From Catonia carolina (Eukaryota; Arthropoda; Insecta; Hemiptera; Achilidae): a DNA stretch of 64,000 nucleotides. Of this stretch, positions 25,631 to 37,625 are shown piece after piece. Below the pieces are notes generated by a model. It made no database searches, was not told where the DNA came from, and saw nothing but the letters and a program-made list of their open reading frames with translations. The stretch's first letter is position 1, and every line of letters begins with the position of its first letter. The stretch covers positions 55,161,722 through 55,225,721 of the forward strand of contig JAQMRL010000005.1 in assembly GCA_035578175.1 (NCBI GenBank). Direction: 5' to 3'. The position numbers and the translations under genes were made by a program.

Positions 25631-26140
25631 TGTGTTGTTTAGGTCCACCAGCCATTACAGGTTCAAACCAGCCTTTTGGCTGGTTTGAACCTGTAATGGT
25701 TTTACTAAGTAAAACGAATAGTGATTTTTTTTTGTTTAACATCAGACTGTTCTGCAATTACTGCTGATGCAGATGGTGAAGGATGAAATGATTTTTTATA
25801 ATGTATGAAAATATGCCATGCCTGAATGGAATTCGAACCCAAACGCGGAGTGAGGTGGTTTACTTTGCCTTCCTCACTGAGTGGAAAAGTACGCTTATCA
25901 GCATGTCGGGCCTTCTGAAAAGCACATATTTTCCACTCTGCAAATAACACCTTCACTTCATTCACCACAGGTTCTGGCTGTATAATGAAATTCATTGCTT
26001 TCAGAGGAGATAACTCTGATTAGTGTCTTTGACACCTCTACCTCTTCTGTTTTTAAATAACTCAGTCATTTTTGTACTGGACATGTGATAAGAAAGGAAC
26101 TATGTATTTTAGCTCTGCAACGAACAGATTGAGTGTTAAA
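25631..26140 (-). repeat. Rep-S copy 4, with hairpin head and nested SINE-A
   Basis: GTTGTTTAGGTCCACCAGCC leads into a perfect 22-bp inverted repeat (25652-25699) not present in other copies. The body is interrupted by a SINE-A at 25721-25853 and resumes GAGTGAGGTGGTTTACTTTG to about 26140. Confidence 0.85.
25721..25853 (-). repeat. SINE-A nested in Rep-S
   Basis: On minus: tRNA-like B-box GGGTTCGAATTCCATTCAGG, then the body with CATCTGCATCAGCAGTAATT and a GTTAAACAAAAAAAAA tail. The A-box half is missing (5'-truncated). The flanks AGTGA are repeated on both sides, fitting target-site duplication. Confidence 0.75.
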
Positions 26141-26559
26141 ATATAGGAAACTAAAATATTAAATACAAAAATACAGGCCTCTTTGCATGTATTATTTTCC
26201 AATAATTAAATTTGTTTTCAAAGTAATTTTTAAGGATTAAAAGTAATGTTAATTGTTTGTTTTGTATATTTTTGCAGAAATAAATTTTATTTCATTTCAT
26301 TTATAGATACAGTAGTTCAGGTTTTCAAACAATATAAATATTTCTATCCGAATGTGGTATTATTGTTACTGTAAAATTAATAATGTGATATAATTTTATT
26401 ATTTCTGAATAATATCAATTTACAGTAAGAGTAAGTTGTTGGCACATTGACTACAGAAATTTAGGTACATCTATGTATTGTCAAAAAGTAAATAAACCTT
26501 TCGTTAATATTAAAGTGCATACTACGAAATCGTAAAAAAGAATGCATTAGTTTGTTAAT

Positions 26560-26753
26560 ATTCCCGGAGCGTTTAGACGATTACGTAGTGCTGCAGTACG
26601 TATTGTAGTCTGAAGTTCATTGCTCAAATCTGTTTGTACGAGCAGGGTGAAGTGTTAAATTTAAGTGAGTTTATGAAACAGTGACGGGATAGCACGCATC
26701 GTCCCGCGACAGACGACTTCGTAGTTCTCCGGTTGCTGTATATAGTGGAGGGG
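26560..26753 (+). promoter_or_regulatory. GC-rich island, probable promoter/5' UTR of unknown gene
   Basis: From about 26560 the base composition changes sharply to CpG-containing, GC-rich sequence (CATCGTCCCGCGACAGACGA), unlike the AT-rich surroundings, and continues into the coding exon. No TATA box is obvious. The promoter role is inferred from composition and position. Confidence 0.45.
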
Positions 26754-27049
26754 ATGCCGCCTGGTTACGAGCGTGAGGTGAGGTGTCAGGAATGGAGAGG
26801 GGGCGAGTGCTGGACCACGATGCGATGCGAGCCAGTTGTACGTATGGAATCGACGCGGTGGGAGCAGTTGATCAGCTCCACGCTGACTCCGACCACTGCG
26901 GTGGCGGTTAAGTTAGCCGTGACTCCAGACGATCAGGAAAATGAAAACCCTCCTCCTCAACAGAATGGTGGACTTTTAGGATCTTTAAGACATCTTCCTG
27001 GATTAAGTAAATTAAGAAATACATCTGAGCAAAGATCACCTTTATTCAG
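26754..27049 (+). CDS. Probable first coding exon of an unrecognised gene
   Basis: An open frame from ATG 26754 (or an in-frame ATG three codons upstream at 26733, or 26820 or 26847 downstream) ends at a consensus donor TTCAG|GTGAGG at 27049/27050, phase 2, about 98 codons. The protein reads MPPGYEREVRCQEW, a Cys/Trp-containing basic part, then MESTRWEQLISSTLTPTTAV, a PPPQQ stretch, and LLGSLRHLPGLSKLR. Composition and codon use differ from the repeats around it. I do not recognise the family. Downstream exons were not found; they may lie beyond the window. The stop just after the splice site would make it 100 aa if unspliced, which is less likely. Confidence 0.55.
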
Positions 27050-30000
27050 GTGAGGGCAGGTCATTAAGACTAAAAATAATAACTTGCATATTACTAACAA
27101 CAAAATGCTATCATCTATTTTCGTCCTAAAAATTTTATACAAATTTCTGCAGCAATGCAACATAGTTATTGACCTGTTGGTACGATCCAGATTAATGTAC
27201 ATCATAGTGTATTTATGTTATTATTACACTAAAATATCCTTTTTAACTCCCCAATATATTTGCTTATATTATTATAACTTATAATGCTGAAATATCTACT
27301 TTTCTTTAATAATACGCATAAGTTACCAAAGACAACGCGAGTAAACGTTGTACCGTAAAGCGTTATACAGTATGTATATATGTCTGGTTAGTTTTATGGA
27401 GGGGGGTAAATTCGTTACGTTTTGCGGCCCATAGAAAAACAAATTAGTTACGTTTTCGGTGGAAATTCATGATAACTAGTTCATAAAATTCACATAAAAA
27501 TAACGTTGTAAAATAAAAAGGTCGGGTCTCTTTTTATTGACTGACGTAATCTGTAATAAAATTAGTCCCTTATTTCTTTTTTAGGAATTGATTACGGATA
27601 ATAAATACGAAAGAAACGATCATAAAGTATTCTTTAAAGAAAAAAGGAGTTGTGTAATTGTTTTGTCTTTTTTCTTTTAATTGAATGTAGAAATGTATTA
27701 TGAATGAACTTATTCAAAATAAAATCCGTGCTTTACAAACTTATACCATCTATTGAACCTGCCTTGTTTACGATCGGAATAACCAACCATAGGGGAGTCA
27801 TATGATTTTATGAAGTAGATAATACCGAACTGTACTTTTTAAATTTTATTATTGTAATTAAACATTATAAAATATATAATAGTGCCTTCATTTTCTAGGG
27901 TGGTTGTTATATTAAACAGCTAAACTACCACTAAATTTATATTTTATCGAGAGTAGGTTTTTCATAATAACGTCATTGTTTTAGTCAATTTCATTGTTTG
28001 AAAGATTTTTACACAGAAAAATCAATGACATCTTATTAAAATACGTTACATATCATTATTAATGGGGGTCCAAAAAATACATCTTAGTTGTTTAAGATAC
28101 GATAAAATTTAATGAAACACCCGTGAGGGTATTTTATGACTGTGTAGCAAGTTCGAAGGGATAATGACCCCTATTAAAGTTCCTTCTTTCACGTTTTATG
28201 CCGGTCGTCCTTCGGAGGTTATGTGGTTAGTCAATGTAAATCAGCGACAATATTAATTACACACATGTGTGAGTTGCTTTCATTCTTTCTTTTTAATACT
28301 CATGTTATTTTGTACACTTTGTAGTTCAATGTAATTCTATTAAAAATTTCTTTTCAGATACATTGATAGGTTTTTATAATTTTATTTATGCGAAAAAGAA
28401 AAAAGTGAACTAGGTTATGTCGGTTTTTTCTATACAATCACACTGCCTGCTTTCAGTGGTGTAAGGGAGTGTTGTCTTTTATCTTTGTTTACTACGTCTA
28501 GACCCAGTGAATTGTAATTTTACACCGTACTACTCTGCTGATACAACAAATGTTAGTATGGCCTTTTAATAGACATGTGTTTCTTTGATTACTACAAACC
28601 CTTCTCATTCGTTTGACTTTAATGTTATTTTAGATCAGTTATTAATAATTTTACATTCATTGAATTTATATTCTGGAATATCTAACTATACTTTATTTAT
28701 GTCTTTTCTTATTTTTATTAGTACTAAAATCATTTAGCGACAAAAACAGAGTTATCATTATAAATATTTATAACATTGATGCACTATGAACAAAAAACCT
28801 TAAGTTTTTTGGTTAAGACACCCTAAATATTATTAAAAAATGCCGTAATCTAAACAAAAAATCGTAGACGGTATTGTGGGTTTTTTATTTCAGTTCAAGT
28901 TTTTTACAATAACAGTTTGGGTATTAGCAACTAATATGGAAGTAGTATTTCTTAAGTTAAGTAAATAATTAGTATTTATATATTTCAATCCCTGAGCATC
29001 AGAACTGGTAATCTCCTGAACAAAGTTTTTGGTAAATGACAAAAAACTGTATGAAGCAAAGTGCTGAGTTTTAAATTTAAACAAAATATTAACATTATGG
29101 TGTGCAGAATCATTCTTGGAATTTAAAATTATTACCTGTAATGGTTCTTTCACAATTTAAATAATAAAAATAGAGGTTTCCACTTTTGATCTTCAAAAGT
29201 GGAGATTTCTACTTGTGTATTAAAATGCTATGTAGAAAACTAGTTTTGTTTCAAAAACACATTAGGTGGAGAAACTAGTTTTCATATCTTTTCCACAATT
29301 CTGGTTTCGATAGTTTTTTCCTAGTTTTAGTCGGTGTAACTTTCTGTGAATTTTCGGACATTATTATTTTTGATAAAACAAAATCAACAGCTTTAGCTTT
29401 TATCAATATTAATATTATTAAATTATAATATGAAGATAAGAATCACTCTACTACTATTAATCAAAACAACACAGAACGCTCATAACCTCACTTAGCAATG
29501 AAAGCACAGGTCACGTGACCTAAATCCTCTTCTCTGGTTGGTTGATTTGGAGAATTCCACTTCTAAAACAAAAATTGTATTTAAGATACCCAGTTTGATT
29601 AAAAATTAGATTTTTGTTAAATAAAACCAAGGGCAGATTACTACTTTTGAAACGAACAGACCATATCACCTTGTAAATATAATAAATTCTACAAAATGTT
29701 CATATAACCTAAAAAAGTCAAAAAGTCAAATAACAACATATAAAGTCAAAAAGGGAGATTACCACTTTTGATTCTCAGTTACTGATTTGAAAGGGTTTTC
29801 CCGGTTCGGTCTCAGCTCCCTTTGGACTGATTCCAGTAAGTTTTTTTTCTTAAAAAGAAGCTTCTATGTGCAGATGCAACTTTACCCATCGGTTTTCGAA
29901 TTCCTGAGCATGTAAAATAGAAATTTAGACTTCTTTATAACTCGGTTTTTGGAGGATTTACTACACTGATGTGTTTAACCACGTTGTGGCTTCCTTGAAA

Positions 30001-30272
30001 AGTAAATGGTTCTGTTTAGCAGAAGTTTTGTTTTTACTCATTTTGTTTGTCAATTTATTTATTATTTTTACGTTGTTATTGAATATTAACTTGTTTATTT
30101 GTGTGATTCTAGTTTATACTATGTGTTTCTTCATTTAATTATAACTTTTATTACATAACCTAGCTTCTATCTTGAGTTGCCAACAACTGCCATTTTGATT
30201 AGAGTACTTTTTGTTAACTATTGCAAATATTAGGCTCCTTTGAAGATAGAATTTGCTAGTAGTTGCTTTTAA
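27050..30272. other. Gene-free stretch, probably intron
   Basis: AT-rich sequence. Small hairpin-like repeats of 'CCACTTTTGAT..TCAAAAGTGG' type lie near 29180-29205, and a related TACTACTTTTGA / TACCACTTTTGA motif near 29640 and 29761. No ORF with recognisable domains. Confidence 0.5.
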
Positions 30273-31170
30273 ATTTTACTTTCTCTTGCCTAAATGAATA
30301 ATATAGGAAGGAAAGTATTGTTTTCACGTCGATTTTTCGAAATCAAGTTTTCACCGGATCTACACGTTTTCAGACCCCTGAACCCAACAAACATGTTTTT
30401 TAGCGATTGGTCTGTGTGTGTAGTGAACAAATATCTCAAAAACTGAACATTGTACGAACTTGAAACTTAAGTTAGATACCGGACCCGACACGAATAGTCT
30501 ATTTTTATCAAAATCGGTCAACCGGAAGTTGTAGTTTATTCGTGTCATTTTTCACTTTTTTGCGATTTTCTCGAAAACGGCTCCTACGAATTTTTTAAAA
30601 ATCGCCTAAAATACTAATTTTTTTATGCTTTACAAGAAAGAGTAGGCTTCATGTCTGCTGAAATTCTTGGAGAGGTTGTTTTCTTGTAAAAAAATTATTT
30701 TTTAAGATTGCGACTTTAGACTAATATGCAGTTCAGCGCAAAAATGTACTATATAATAAAAGTTGTAGAGCATTTAAAATCCTGCAACTTTTATTTGAAA
30801 CATTTTTGTATAACGCTTAGTTTAGCGGTAATTAGCGATTTCCTGTTTTTCTATCACGAAAACGTGTAAAAAATGGATTTTTTTAAAAGAATTCATTCGT
30901 TTTACGACAAAAGTGTTTATTATAATTAAATTTTGTAGGAAATTAAAAGATATACAACTTTTAGAGCATTTTTTTCTACAGAGCCTAGTTTAGCATGAAA
31001 AAGTGATTTTCCGTACTTTTAAGCCAAACTGAGGTTAATTTTCATTTTTTATCTTTCACTCATAATTAAAATAAGGTTAGTTTTTTGTTTATTTCTAATG
31101 TTAGGTTATATTGTTCATTTTTTGCATTGGCAAGAGGAAGTTGTGTGAGTGTTTCACAGCAGATTTTTAA
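30273..31170 (+). repeat. Rep-L copy 2, near full length
   Basis: It runs from TTTACTTTCTCTTGCC to GCATTGGCAAGAGGAAG, ending with GTGTGAGTGTTTCACA. Order: GGAAGGAAAG box, CACCGGATCTACACGTTTTC, TGTGTGTG tract, GACCCGACACGAA, then two related internal units (about 30706-30890 and 30890-31060). Confidence 0.88.
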
Positions 31171-31597
31171 GTTTCATAAACATATACATGTTTTATTAGT
31201 GACTGCAGTTGGTTAGTTGGAAAACGATTACGATCATTTTTGCATATTACGTTATGTGCATGTCAGGTACATGTCCGCCGGGAGTCGAACCCAGGATTGT
31301 TGCCAAAATCGGATTCTTGGATCCTTGAAGTAGGTATGTAAATATTAAAATAAAGAGAATTATTGAAAAATATTTACGTTATGTATTGTATTACACGAAT
31401 AAAACTTTTAATAACCGTCTCTTTGCTGTTAGTATTTTAAAGTTTTTAGGTTATATTTTCATATTATAATTTTTGTAAAAGTAAATCAATTATTTTTTTA
31501 CAATCGCCTCTATGTAGAATTACATAAATTAAATTATTTAATTAATAATTATTCCATTGTTATTTCAAATACTGGAAAACCTGATTTACCCAACAAC

Positions 31598-31765
31598 TAC
31601 GCCATTGGCGTAGTGGTAAGCGCAACTGGCTTCTATGCCGGGGTCCCGGGTTCGATTCTCGGTCAGGTCTGCCATTTTTTCATCACTCATTTTCATCTAT
31701 CACCCTTCTCACCGTCTGCATTAGCAGTAATTACAAAAGTCAGACGTTAAACCAAAAAAAAGAAA
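31598..31765 (+). repeat. SINE-A copy, best preserved
   Basis: A-box GCCATTGGCGTAGTGGTAAG and B-box CGGGTTCGATTCTCGGTCAG in tRNA spacing, followed by the body CCGTCTGCATTAGCAGTAAT and a CAGACGTTAAACC A-rich tail. This copy defines the family in the window. Confidence 0.85.
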
Positions 31766-31825
31766 AAATCTAACGAAGAAAGCGGTGACAGTTGAAAAAT
31801 GAGTAAAACTATTACGTTTGTGTTT

Positions 31826-31903
31826 TTACTTTCTCTTGCCTGTATGAATATATAGGAAGGAAAGTATTGTTTTCATGTCGATTTTTCGAAATCGAGTTTT
31901 TTT
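31826..31903 (+). repeat. Rep-L copy 3, head only
   Basis: Only the first 78 bases (TTTACTTTCTCTTGCCTGTA through CGAAATCGAGTTTTT) are present before unrelated sequence. Confidence 0.75.
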
Positions 31904-31937
31904 AACTAAATTAAATACTTTATACAAAATTACTTTG

Positions 31938-32120
31938 GACCGCCTCCGTAGTAGAGTGGTCAGCGCACTAACCTACAACGCGAAAGTCCCGGGTTCGATT
32001 CCTGGCTAGAATCTCAAATATTTCACAAGTCAAAACTCATTGTTACAGTTATATAACTCACCGTAGTCACTATTCATCAAGCTGTTGATGCGATTTTAAA
32101 TAAACTAAAAAAAATTTGGT
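31938..32120 (+). repeat. SINE-B copy (tRNA-derived)
   Basis: Head ACCGCCTCCGTAGTAGAGTG and B-box GGGTTCGATTCCTGG, then a body ending GATGCGATTTTAAATAAACT and an A-run. The same body occurs at 37.4 kb. Confidence 0.8.
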
Positions 32121-32554
32121 TTTAAAAGTTCCCATTTTGTAGTATGCATAACTTTATCGTAGATGAATTATTGCATACTCGTTCAAAACTATGCTGTGGT
32201 TTGCACATTTAAAGTCAATGTTAAAAAGTGTAAGCTTACGTAATTCTTAAAAGTTTTGTAAGTTTCGATTAGGTAACCTTAACATTTTACCAATGACTCA
32301 TTGCAAAACTTTATTGACAAAGAGTTGTACCCCGTTTGATTCACCCCGTTTGGGTGGTTAAACGAAGCACAATACAATACAGTATATTTCCCCCAATGCA
32401 TACTAAGTTAGTTTCCCCTTTATGTAAGTGAAAGGGATTGCTAGAGCGTGATTCAGTTGAATTTACTTGCATAGACCTATTTCAATGTAAGTAATAAGTA
32501 ATGTTTGTTTTGCAATAGTAGTATCGTTGATTTAAATTTGTATTTTTTTTCTTT

Positions 32555-32700
32555 ATTTATTTAACGTCGCATCAACTACAATGGCCATTAGCGAAGACGT
32601 TGGGTTGTAACTTACTTTGTATAATGAAGGATGAATGATTTTTTTGTAACGTATGAAAATATGCCGTGCCTGAGCGGGATTCGAACCCACGACCTATTTT
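32555..32700 (-). repeat. SINE-A/B-related copy
   Basis: On minus, the B-box TGGGTTCGAATCCCGCTCAG is followed by a body with ATTTTCATACGTTACAAAAA and an AT-rich tail. The A-box side is lost at a T-run. Confidence 0.65.
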
Positions 32701-32737
32701 TTTTTTTAATTTAAAAATGAATTATCTTTATATTTTA

Positions 32738-32868
32738 CATTCTCTTTCCTTTATAAATATATAGGAAGAAAAGTATGTTTTCATGTTGATTTTTCGAAAT
32801 CGAGTTTTCACCGGATCTACAAGTTTTCAGACCTCCTGAACCCAAAAAACTGTTTTTAGCGATTGGTC

Positions 32869-32902
<34 letters not shown>

Positions 32903-33172
32903 CGCGCGTGTGTGCGTGTGTGCGTGTGAACAAAATATCTGAAGAACGGAACATCGTTCGAAGTTGGATATTGAAACTTAAGTAGGTACGACTAGAGGAC
33001 CCGACACGAACATTTTCATCAAAATCGGTCCACCGAAAGTAATTGTTTATTCGTGTAATTTTTCACTTTTTTGTGATTTTCTCAAAAACGGCTCCAACAA
33101 TTTTTTTAAAAATTTCCTCATTTATTACATTTTTAAGCTCTATATGATAGAGTAGGCGCCATGTCTGCTGAA
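32738..33172 (+). repeat. Rep-L copy 4, 5' half with (TG/CG)n tract
   Basis: It runs TTTACATTCTCTTTCC through GGCGCCATGTCTGCTGAAGG and stops abruptly there, where LINE tail sequence starts. It carries an expanded alternating (TG)n(CG)n tract at 32871-32938. Confidence 0.85.
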
Positions 33173-33186
33173 GGCACGATATCTCT

Positions 33187-33597
33187 CTCCTTCTACTATC
33201 TTCGTGGATATTGTCTATAGAGTCAATTTTTGACCTCGTGAGGTGATTTTAGATGTTTCTGGAAGCTCTTTTTGCAGCCCACATTCTCAGGATAACCTCG
33301 CTGTAGGCTTTTCTTCTTTCTTCTCCACTCGGTGTTCTGTTTATGATCTTCATAAAAGCCGTTAAAGTCCGTAATGAGGTGTCTGATTTTGGTTCGGTTT
33401 ATTCCAGTTTTCTCAATATCCTTTCTTACTTCTTTGAACCGTTTATCCGACAACTTAGGTGTTGTCTTAAAAATTTGTTTTGTCAACCGGTTGTCATTCA
33501 TTCTATAGAGGTGTCTGTAAAATTTTAGTCTTCTTTTTCTAATCGTTTCCATTAATCGTTCATTTTCCTGGTACAGTTATTCTCGTCCTCGTAAACT
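33187..33597 (-). pseudogene. LINE C-terminal tail, tandem unit 1
   Basis: The minus strand encodes METIRKRRLKFYRHLYRMND, then EVRKDIEKTGINRTKIRHLI and EWRRKKKSLQ. A 'RRLxFxxHLxRM' segment followed by a basic, Trp-containing end is typical of the tail of LINE reverse transcriptases. The catalytic region is absent. The second, similar unit follows head to tail. Confidence 0.6.
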
Positions 33598-34020
33598 TTT
33601 GTCCATCTGCTATCTTCGGACCCATTGTCTCGGGCCAATTTTAGACCTCGTGAGTTGATTTTAGATGTTTCTCGAAGCTCTTTTTGCAGTCCACATTCTC
33701 AGCGTTTGCTCGCTGTAGGCTTTTCTTCTTTCTTCTGTCCATCCAGTGTTTTGTTTTTGCTCTTCATGAAAGCCGTTAAAGTCCGTAATTAGTTGTCTGA
33801 ATTTGGTTCGGTTTATTCCAGTTTTCTCAATATCTATTCTTACTTTAAACCATGTATCTGACACCTTAAGTCTATTTTTTAGTGTCTTAAACATTTTTTG
33901 GTCAATCGGTTGTCAATCCATTCTAAACAGGTGTCCGTAAAATTTTAGTCTTCTTTAAATAACCGTTTCTATTAATCTTAAATTTTCCTTGTACAGTTCC
34001 TTTCGACCTCATCTAATATA
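33598..34020 (-). pseudogene. LINE C-terminal tail, tandem unit 2
   Basis: About 80% alike by eye to unit 1 and in the same orientation (KVRIDIEKTGINRTKFRQLI, TGWTEERRKAYSEQ). The reading frame is broken near its start (HLFRMD side). Confidence 0.6.
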
Positions 34021-34660
34021 TAAGTAAATACATTTTTAAATTATTTGTGTAAATTACATAATTTAATGAGAACACGATATTATATTTAATAACTTTTCAG
34101 AACTTTGATTTGTGATGTTATACTGAAAAGGTTATGTAACGGAAATGTAAGAGATAAAAAATAATATAATAAAAAATAAATAAAAAATGGAATTATGAAA
34201 TTGAGAAATAATGATCTGTGTTACGAGTATAAATTTTATACACAAGTATTCATCCCGTTTTCATTTAATTTTCTGTTCGATAGATATTTCTGATATAAAT
34301 TCTCTTAATATTGAAAAAGTATTGGTATTTTTAATACTATCCATTTTCGATAAAGTAGTTATTTTTCAGGAAGAGAAGATAAAATGAATATTGTTGCAAT
34401 TTTTCGTTCACCTTTCTAAACCGATTGTAGTATTAATCATGACTCTTTCTACTGCGGATTGCCATTATTAAAACTAAATTTCCTTTGATTACTTTGATGA
34501 GGGATTCTTTTCTTGTTAATATCTCTTAATAATCCTCTGTATAATTAAATCACAAGGTAGTGGAATTTTCTACCAAAAAACGCCATTCTTTTACTCATAT
34601 TCTAATGGATTTACATGGCGATGCAACCTTAATTTGCTTTCATATTTTCATATCGTCATA
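34021..34660. other. AT-rich sequence, no feature seen
   Basis: No ORF, repeat end or RNA-like structure that I can recognise. Confidence 0.5.
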
Positions 34661-34663
34661 ACG

Positions 34664-35016
34664 GCCCATGATGGGCAGGTGGTCCCATGGCTACAAAAAT
34701 AGTTCTGTTTATCACATAGTCAGCCAATTATATGACTAAACTATTTAAGAACAGAAGAGGTAGAGGTGTAAAAGACTATAGTCAGAGTTTTCTCCTCTGA
34801 GAGCAATGAATTTCACTGTACAGCCAGACCCTGTTGTGAATGAAGTGAAGGTGTCATTTACAAGGTGGAAAGTGGGTGTTTTTTGGAGGGCCTGGCATGC
34901 TGATAAGCATACTTTTCCACTTAGTGAGGAAGGCAATAGTAAACCACCTCACTCCTCGTTTTTACTTAGTAAAACCTCTAGAGATTCCAACCAGCCTTTC
35001 GGCTCTTGACCTTTAC
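34664..35016 (+). repeat. Rep-S copy 5
   Basis: From CCCATGATGGGCAGGTGGTC to CAGCCTTTCGGCTCTTGACC. It carries the family's open frame ([20 protein letters not shown]) in the middle. The AAC tail is eroded. Confidence 0.85.
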
Positions 35017-35225
35017 ATTTCATATCCACGTAGGTGTTGAATTTCATCTCTTTCATTAACCGTTCTAAGTTCTGGTTCCTTGGTCTTCCCATTCCGTTTT
35101 TATCCAGCATATAACCATATAACCTAATATTACTTAAATATTTGAGTTTCTCGGTCCAGCTGATCTGATCTTTTGCATTCATATCCGTAGTCATATCGCC
35201 ATCGCTTCTTATCTTAGTTTATCCT
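35017..35225 (-). pseudogene. Possible LINE tail fragment
   Basis: The minus strand reads WTEKLKYLSNIRLYGYMLDK then GRPRNQNLERLMKEM, which resembles the region near a LINE reverse transcriptase C-terminus ending in a GRPR motif. It abuts Rep-S copy 5 directly. Confidence 0.4.
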
Positions 35226-35339
35226 GATTTCGCAATACCCGTTCCATCTGAATATAGAAATACAACCGGAAAAACATTTTTGAAATTGTTATTTTATGTC
35301 TACGTTTGTATGAGTTCACATAATGGATAAGTTTGCTAA

Positions 35340-35592
35340 TCGTTGTCTTTGACAAGAGCCTAGTTTAGAGGCAATCTCTGATTTTCCGTATTGTTTAAGT
35401 TCTACAGAGGTTGATTTTCATTTTGCGTCATTCACTCACGATTAAAATTAGGTTATATTTTTTCATTTTACATTGTTTACTTTGATTTAAATATAGAGAG
35501 GGGTTTAAATATAAAGGGGTTTCATTGTTCATTATCTACATTGTCAAGAGAAAATCTTATGAGTGTTTCACATCAGATTTTTCCCAATTTCT
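35340..35592 (+). repeat. Rep-L copy 5, 3' part
   Basis: It begins at GAGCCTAGTTTAGAGGCAAT and includes CTCACGATTAAAATTAGGTT and ATTGTCAAGAGAAAATC; only the last third of the family is present. Confidence 0.75.
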
Positions 35593-37443
35593 TACATCCA
35601 TTACCATTCATTTGTATAGTGTTATTTTTATAAAAGCATAACAGTAAGAAACCGCAGTCTAGTTATATTTTTATCGTAACGCTTTGTTTCCTTTATTAAA
35701 AATAAAATGTTTTTGTTATTTATTTCCGTTTATGCGTAATCAGTGATAACATTATCGCTAAGCATTATGTGGTTTAATATTTACATGGATTTTTCAGTCA
35801 ATCTATTTAAGTTATTAGGCTATAAAACATTTATTGAGTAATGATATTTGTAATCTTTCTTTTTAATTGACCTCTTATTAGGTCGTTCCATTATTGGTGC
35901 ATTTGATCCGTTTTTATAAAGATATTTTCTTTCTTGAAATTTTAAAATAAATGTTTTTGTTACGCAAACTTTGAAATTGTAAACAAATATATTGATCTGG
36001 TTTACAGTAAACAGAATGTAGTTTTTTTTTAAATTGGAACTATTTTTAAATTTAATTTTTCAAACTTAAGTGCGTAATTTTTTTTGTAAATCTTAGTTTA
36101 CTGTCAGTTTTGTCAGCGGTTCATGGTATCCTCTGAGTACAGTAAAAATCTCGTTGATCCGGATCAGATTTGTAAACATTTTTAAATTTAATGTTCACAT
36201 ATTATTTGTCTGTGGAAAGAGAATATTGGTGAAGAGGCGCAAAACTGGGTGAATACCACCATTTCAAAAAACATTTCCTTTTTTTAAATTTATTGTAAAT
36301 GTACTTATACAATAGAAAAAATGGAGGCGTATATTTTTTGTCCAGTGAAATTTTCAGGTACATGGAACCGTTAAAAAATTATTTCAAGTTTTTCTAAAAA
36401 TTCCATTTTTCTGAAATTTATGATATGTTTCGTTTACACCGTGTATTTTGTAAGCGTGCCTGTTATACGTCAAGAAGGCTAACTTAATGGATAAAGAGGA
36501 ATTTTATTCACACGTTTGAGCTGGTCGGGACATTTTCTTTCAAAATACTATTTTTGATTTTTTAAAGAAAACGTCCCGTCCTTTTACGAAGTTAGTTACT
36601 CAAGTAACACTGTCAGGTCGTTTAAATAAAAATAATTCCCGATAATACATGGAAGTTCTTTTAGCTTTATTTTGATTTATCAATAACTGATTTTATTTTC
36701 ACAAAACCTCCCAGTCGATCCCTGTTTTTTAGTTATTTTACATTTTTGGGGGAACTTGAACAGAGGCACCTACTGGTGTTTGAAGCATATGATTGGGGTA
36801 TGATGACCGTCAACCAGCTCCTCGCCCAATCAGTGTTACCTAAGAGGGAGCCTACAACAAAAAAGTTTATTTCAAGGAGTAGGAAGGCCATGTTTTAAAT
36901 TATCATTGGGGACGCAAAGGAGAATGTATTGCTAAATTTCAATATTTCTATGACAACCACAAACCCTCTCCAAGGAGGAGGAGGAGTAAAAATTCAGTAG
37001 CCTACTTCAAGAAAATAATCATAACTCAGTTTAATTTGCCCAATTAACTTGATTCAAAAAATGAAAAATTAGCATTCAATTATCTAGTGACGCTGATATT
37101 GACTATAAGATACTACACTTCCATAAAATATTTTTATTTTTTCATTAGATTTTTTTTGCTTTTTCAACTTTAAAACTCTATAAAAAGATATCTACTAAGA
37201 CTTATTTAATAATAATACTTAGGTCCCTAGTGCAGAAAATGCTGAATCAGTGGAAAATAAAAATATTAATTTTCCTTGACCCTCTCAGTACCAACGTCCG
37301 AAAAACGACGTCGAAACATTTTACGTAGTTACAATATCCGGTTTACCGGACGCCAGTATAAGTTATGCATAAAGTGCCAACGTCCGGATAATCAAACATT
37401 CACAGAAAAAACTTTTAAACAAAAATTAATGGAATTTATTTTG
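35593..37443. other. Gene-free stretch
   Basis: AT-rich with no recognisable ORF. About 36760-36990 is somewhat richer in G and C and may be a relic, but I cannot name it. Confidence 0.5.
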
Positions 37444-37625
37444 AAACCGCCTCCGTGGCGTAGTGACTAGCGCGCTAGCCTGCAAAGCGAAAGGTTCCGG
37501 GTTCGATTCCCGGCTACTGTTTGTAAATTTTAACACGTTAAAACCACCGATAAGGTACCAAAACCCACAGTAGTTGTTAATGACCAAGTTGTCGATGCGA
37601 CTTTAAATAAACTAAAAAAAATTAT
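37444..37625 (+). repeat. SINE-B copy, best preserved
   Basis: ACCGCCTCCGTGGCGTAGTG (A-box) and TTCCGGGTTCGATTCCCGGC (B-box), body to GATGCGACTTTAAATAAACT plus an A-run. A tRNA-like cloverleaf is partly kept, but the 3' body and family repetition argue for a SINE and not a tRNA gene. Confidence 0.82.

Noticed and set aside
37444..37515. Possible functional tRNA gene
   Set aside because: A- and B-boxes are good, but the same head and downstream body recur at 31.9, 38.5 and 58.7 kb with an A-rich end, so it is a SINE; acceptor pairing is poor.
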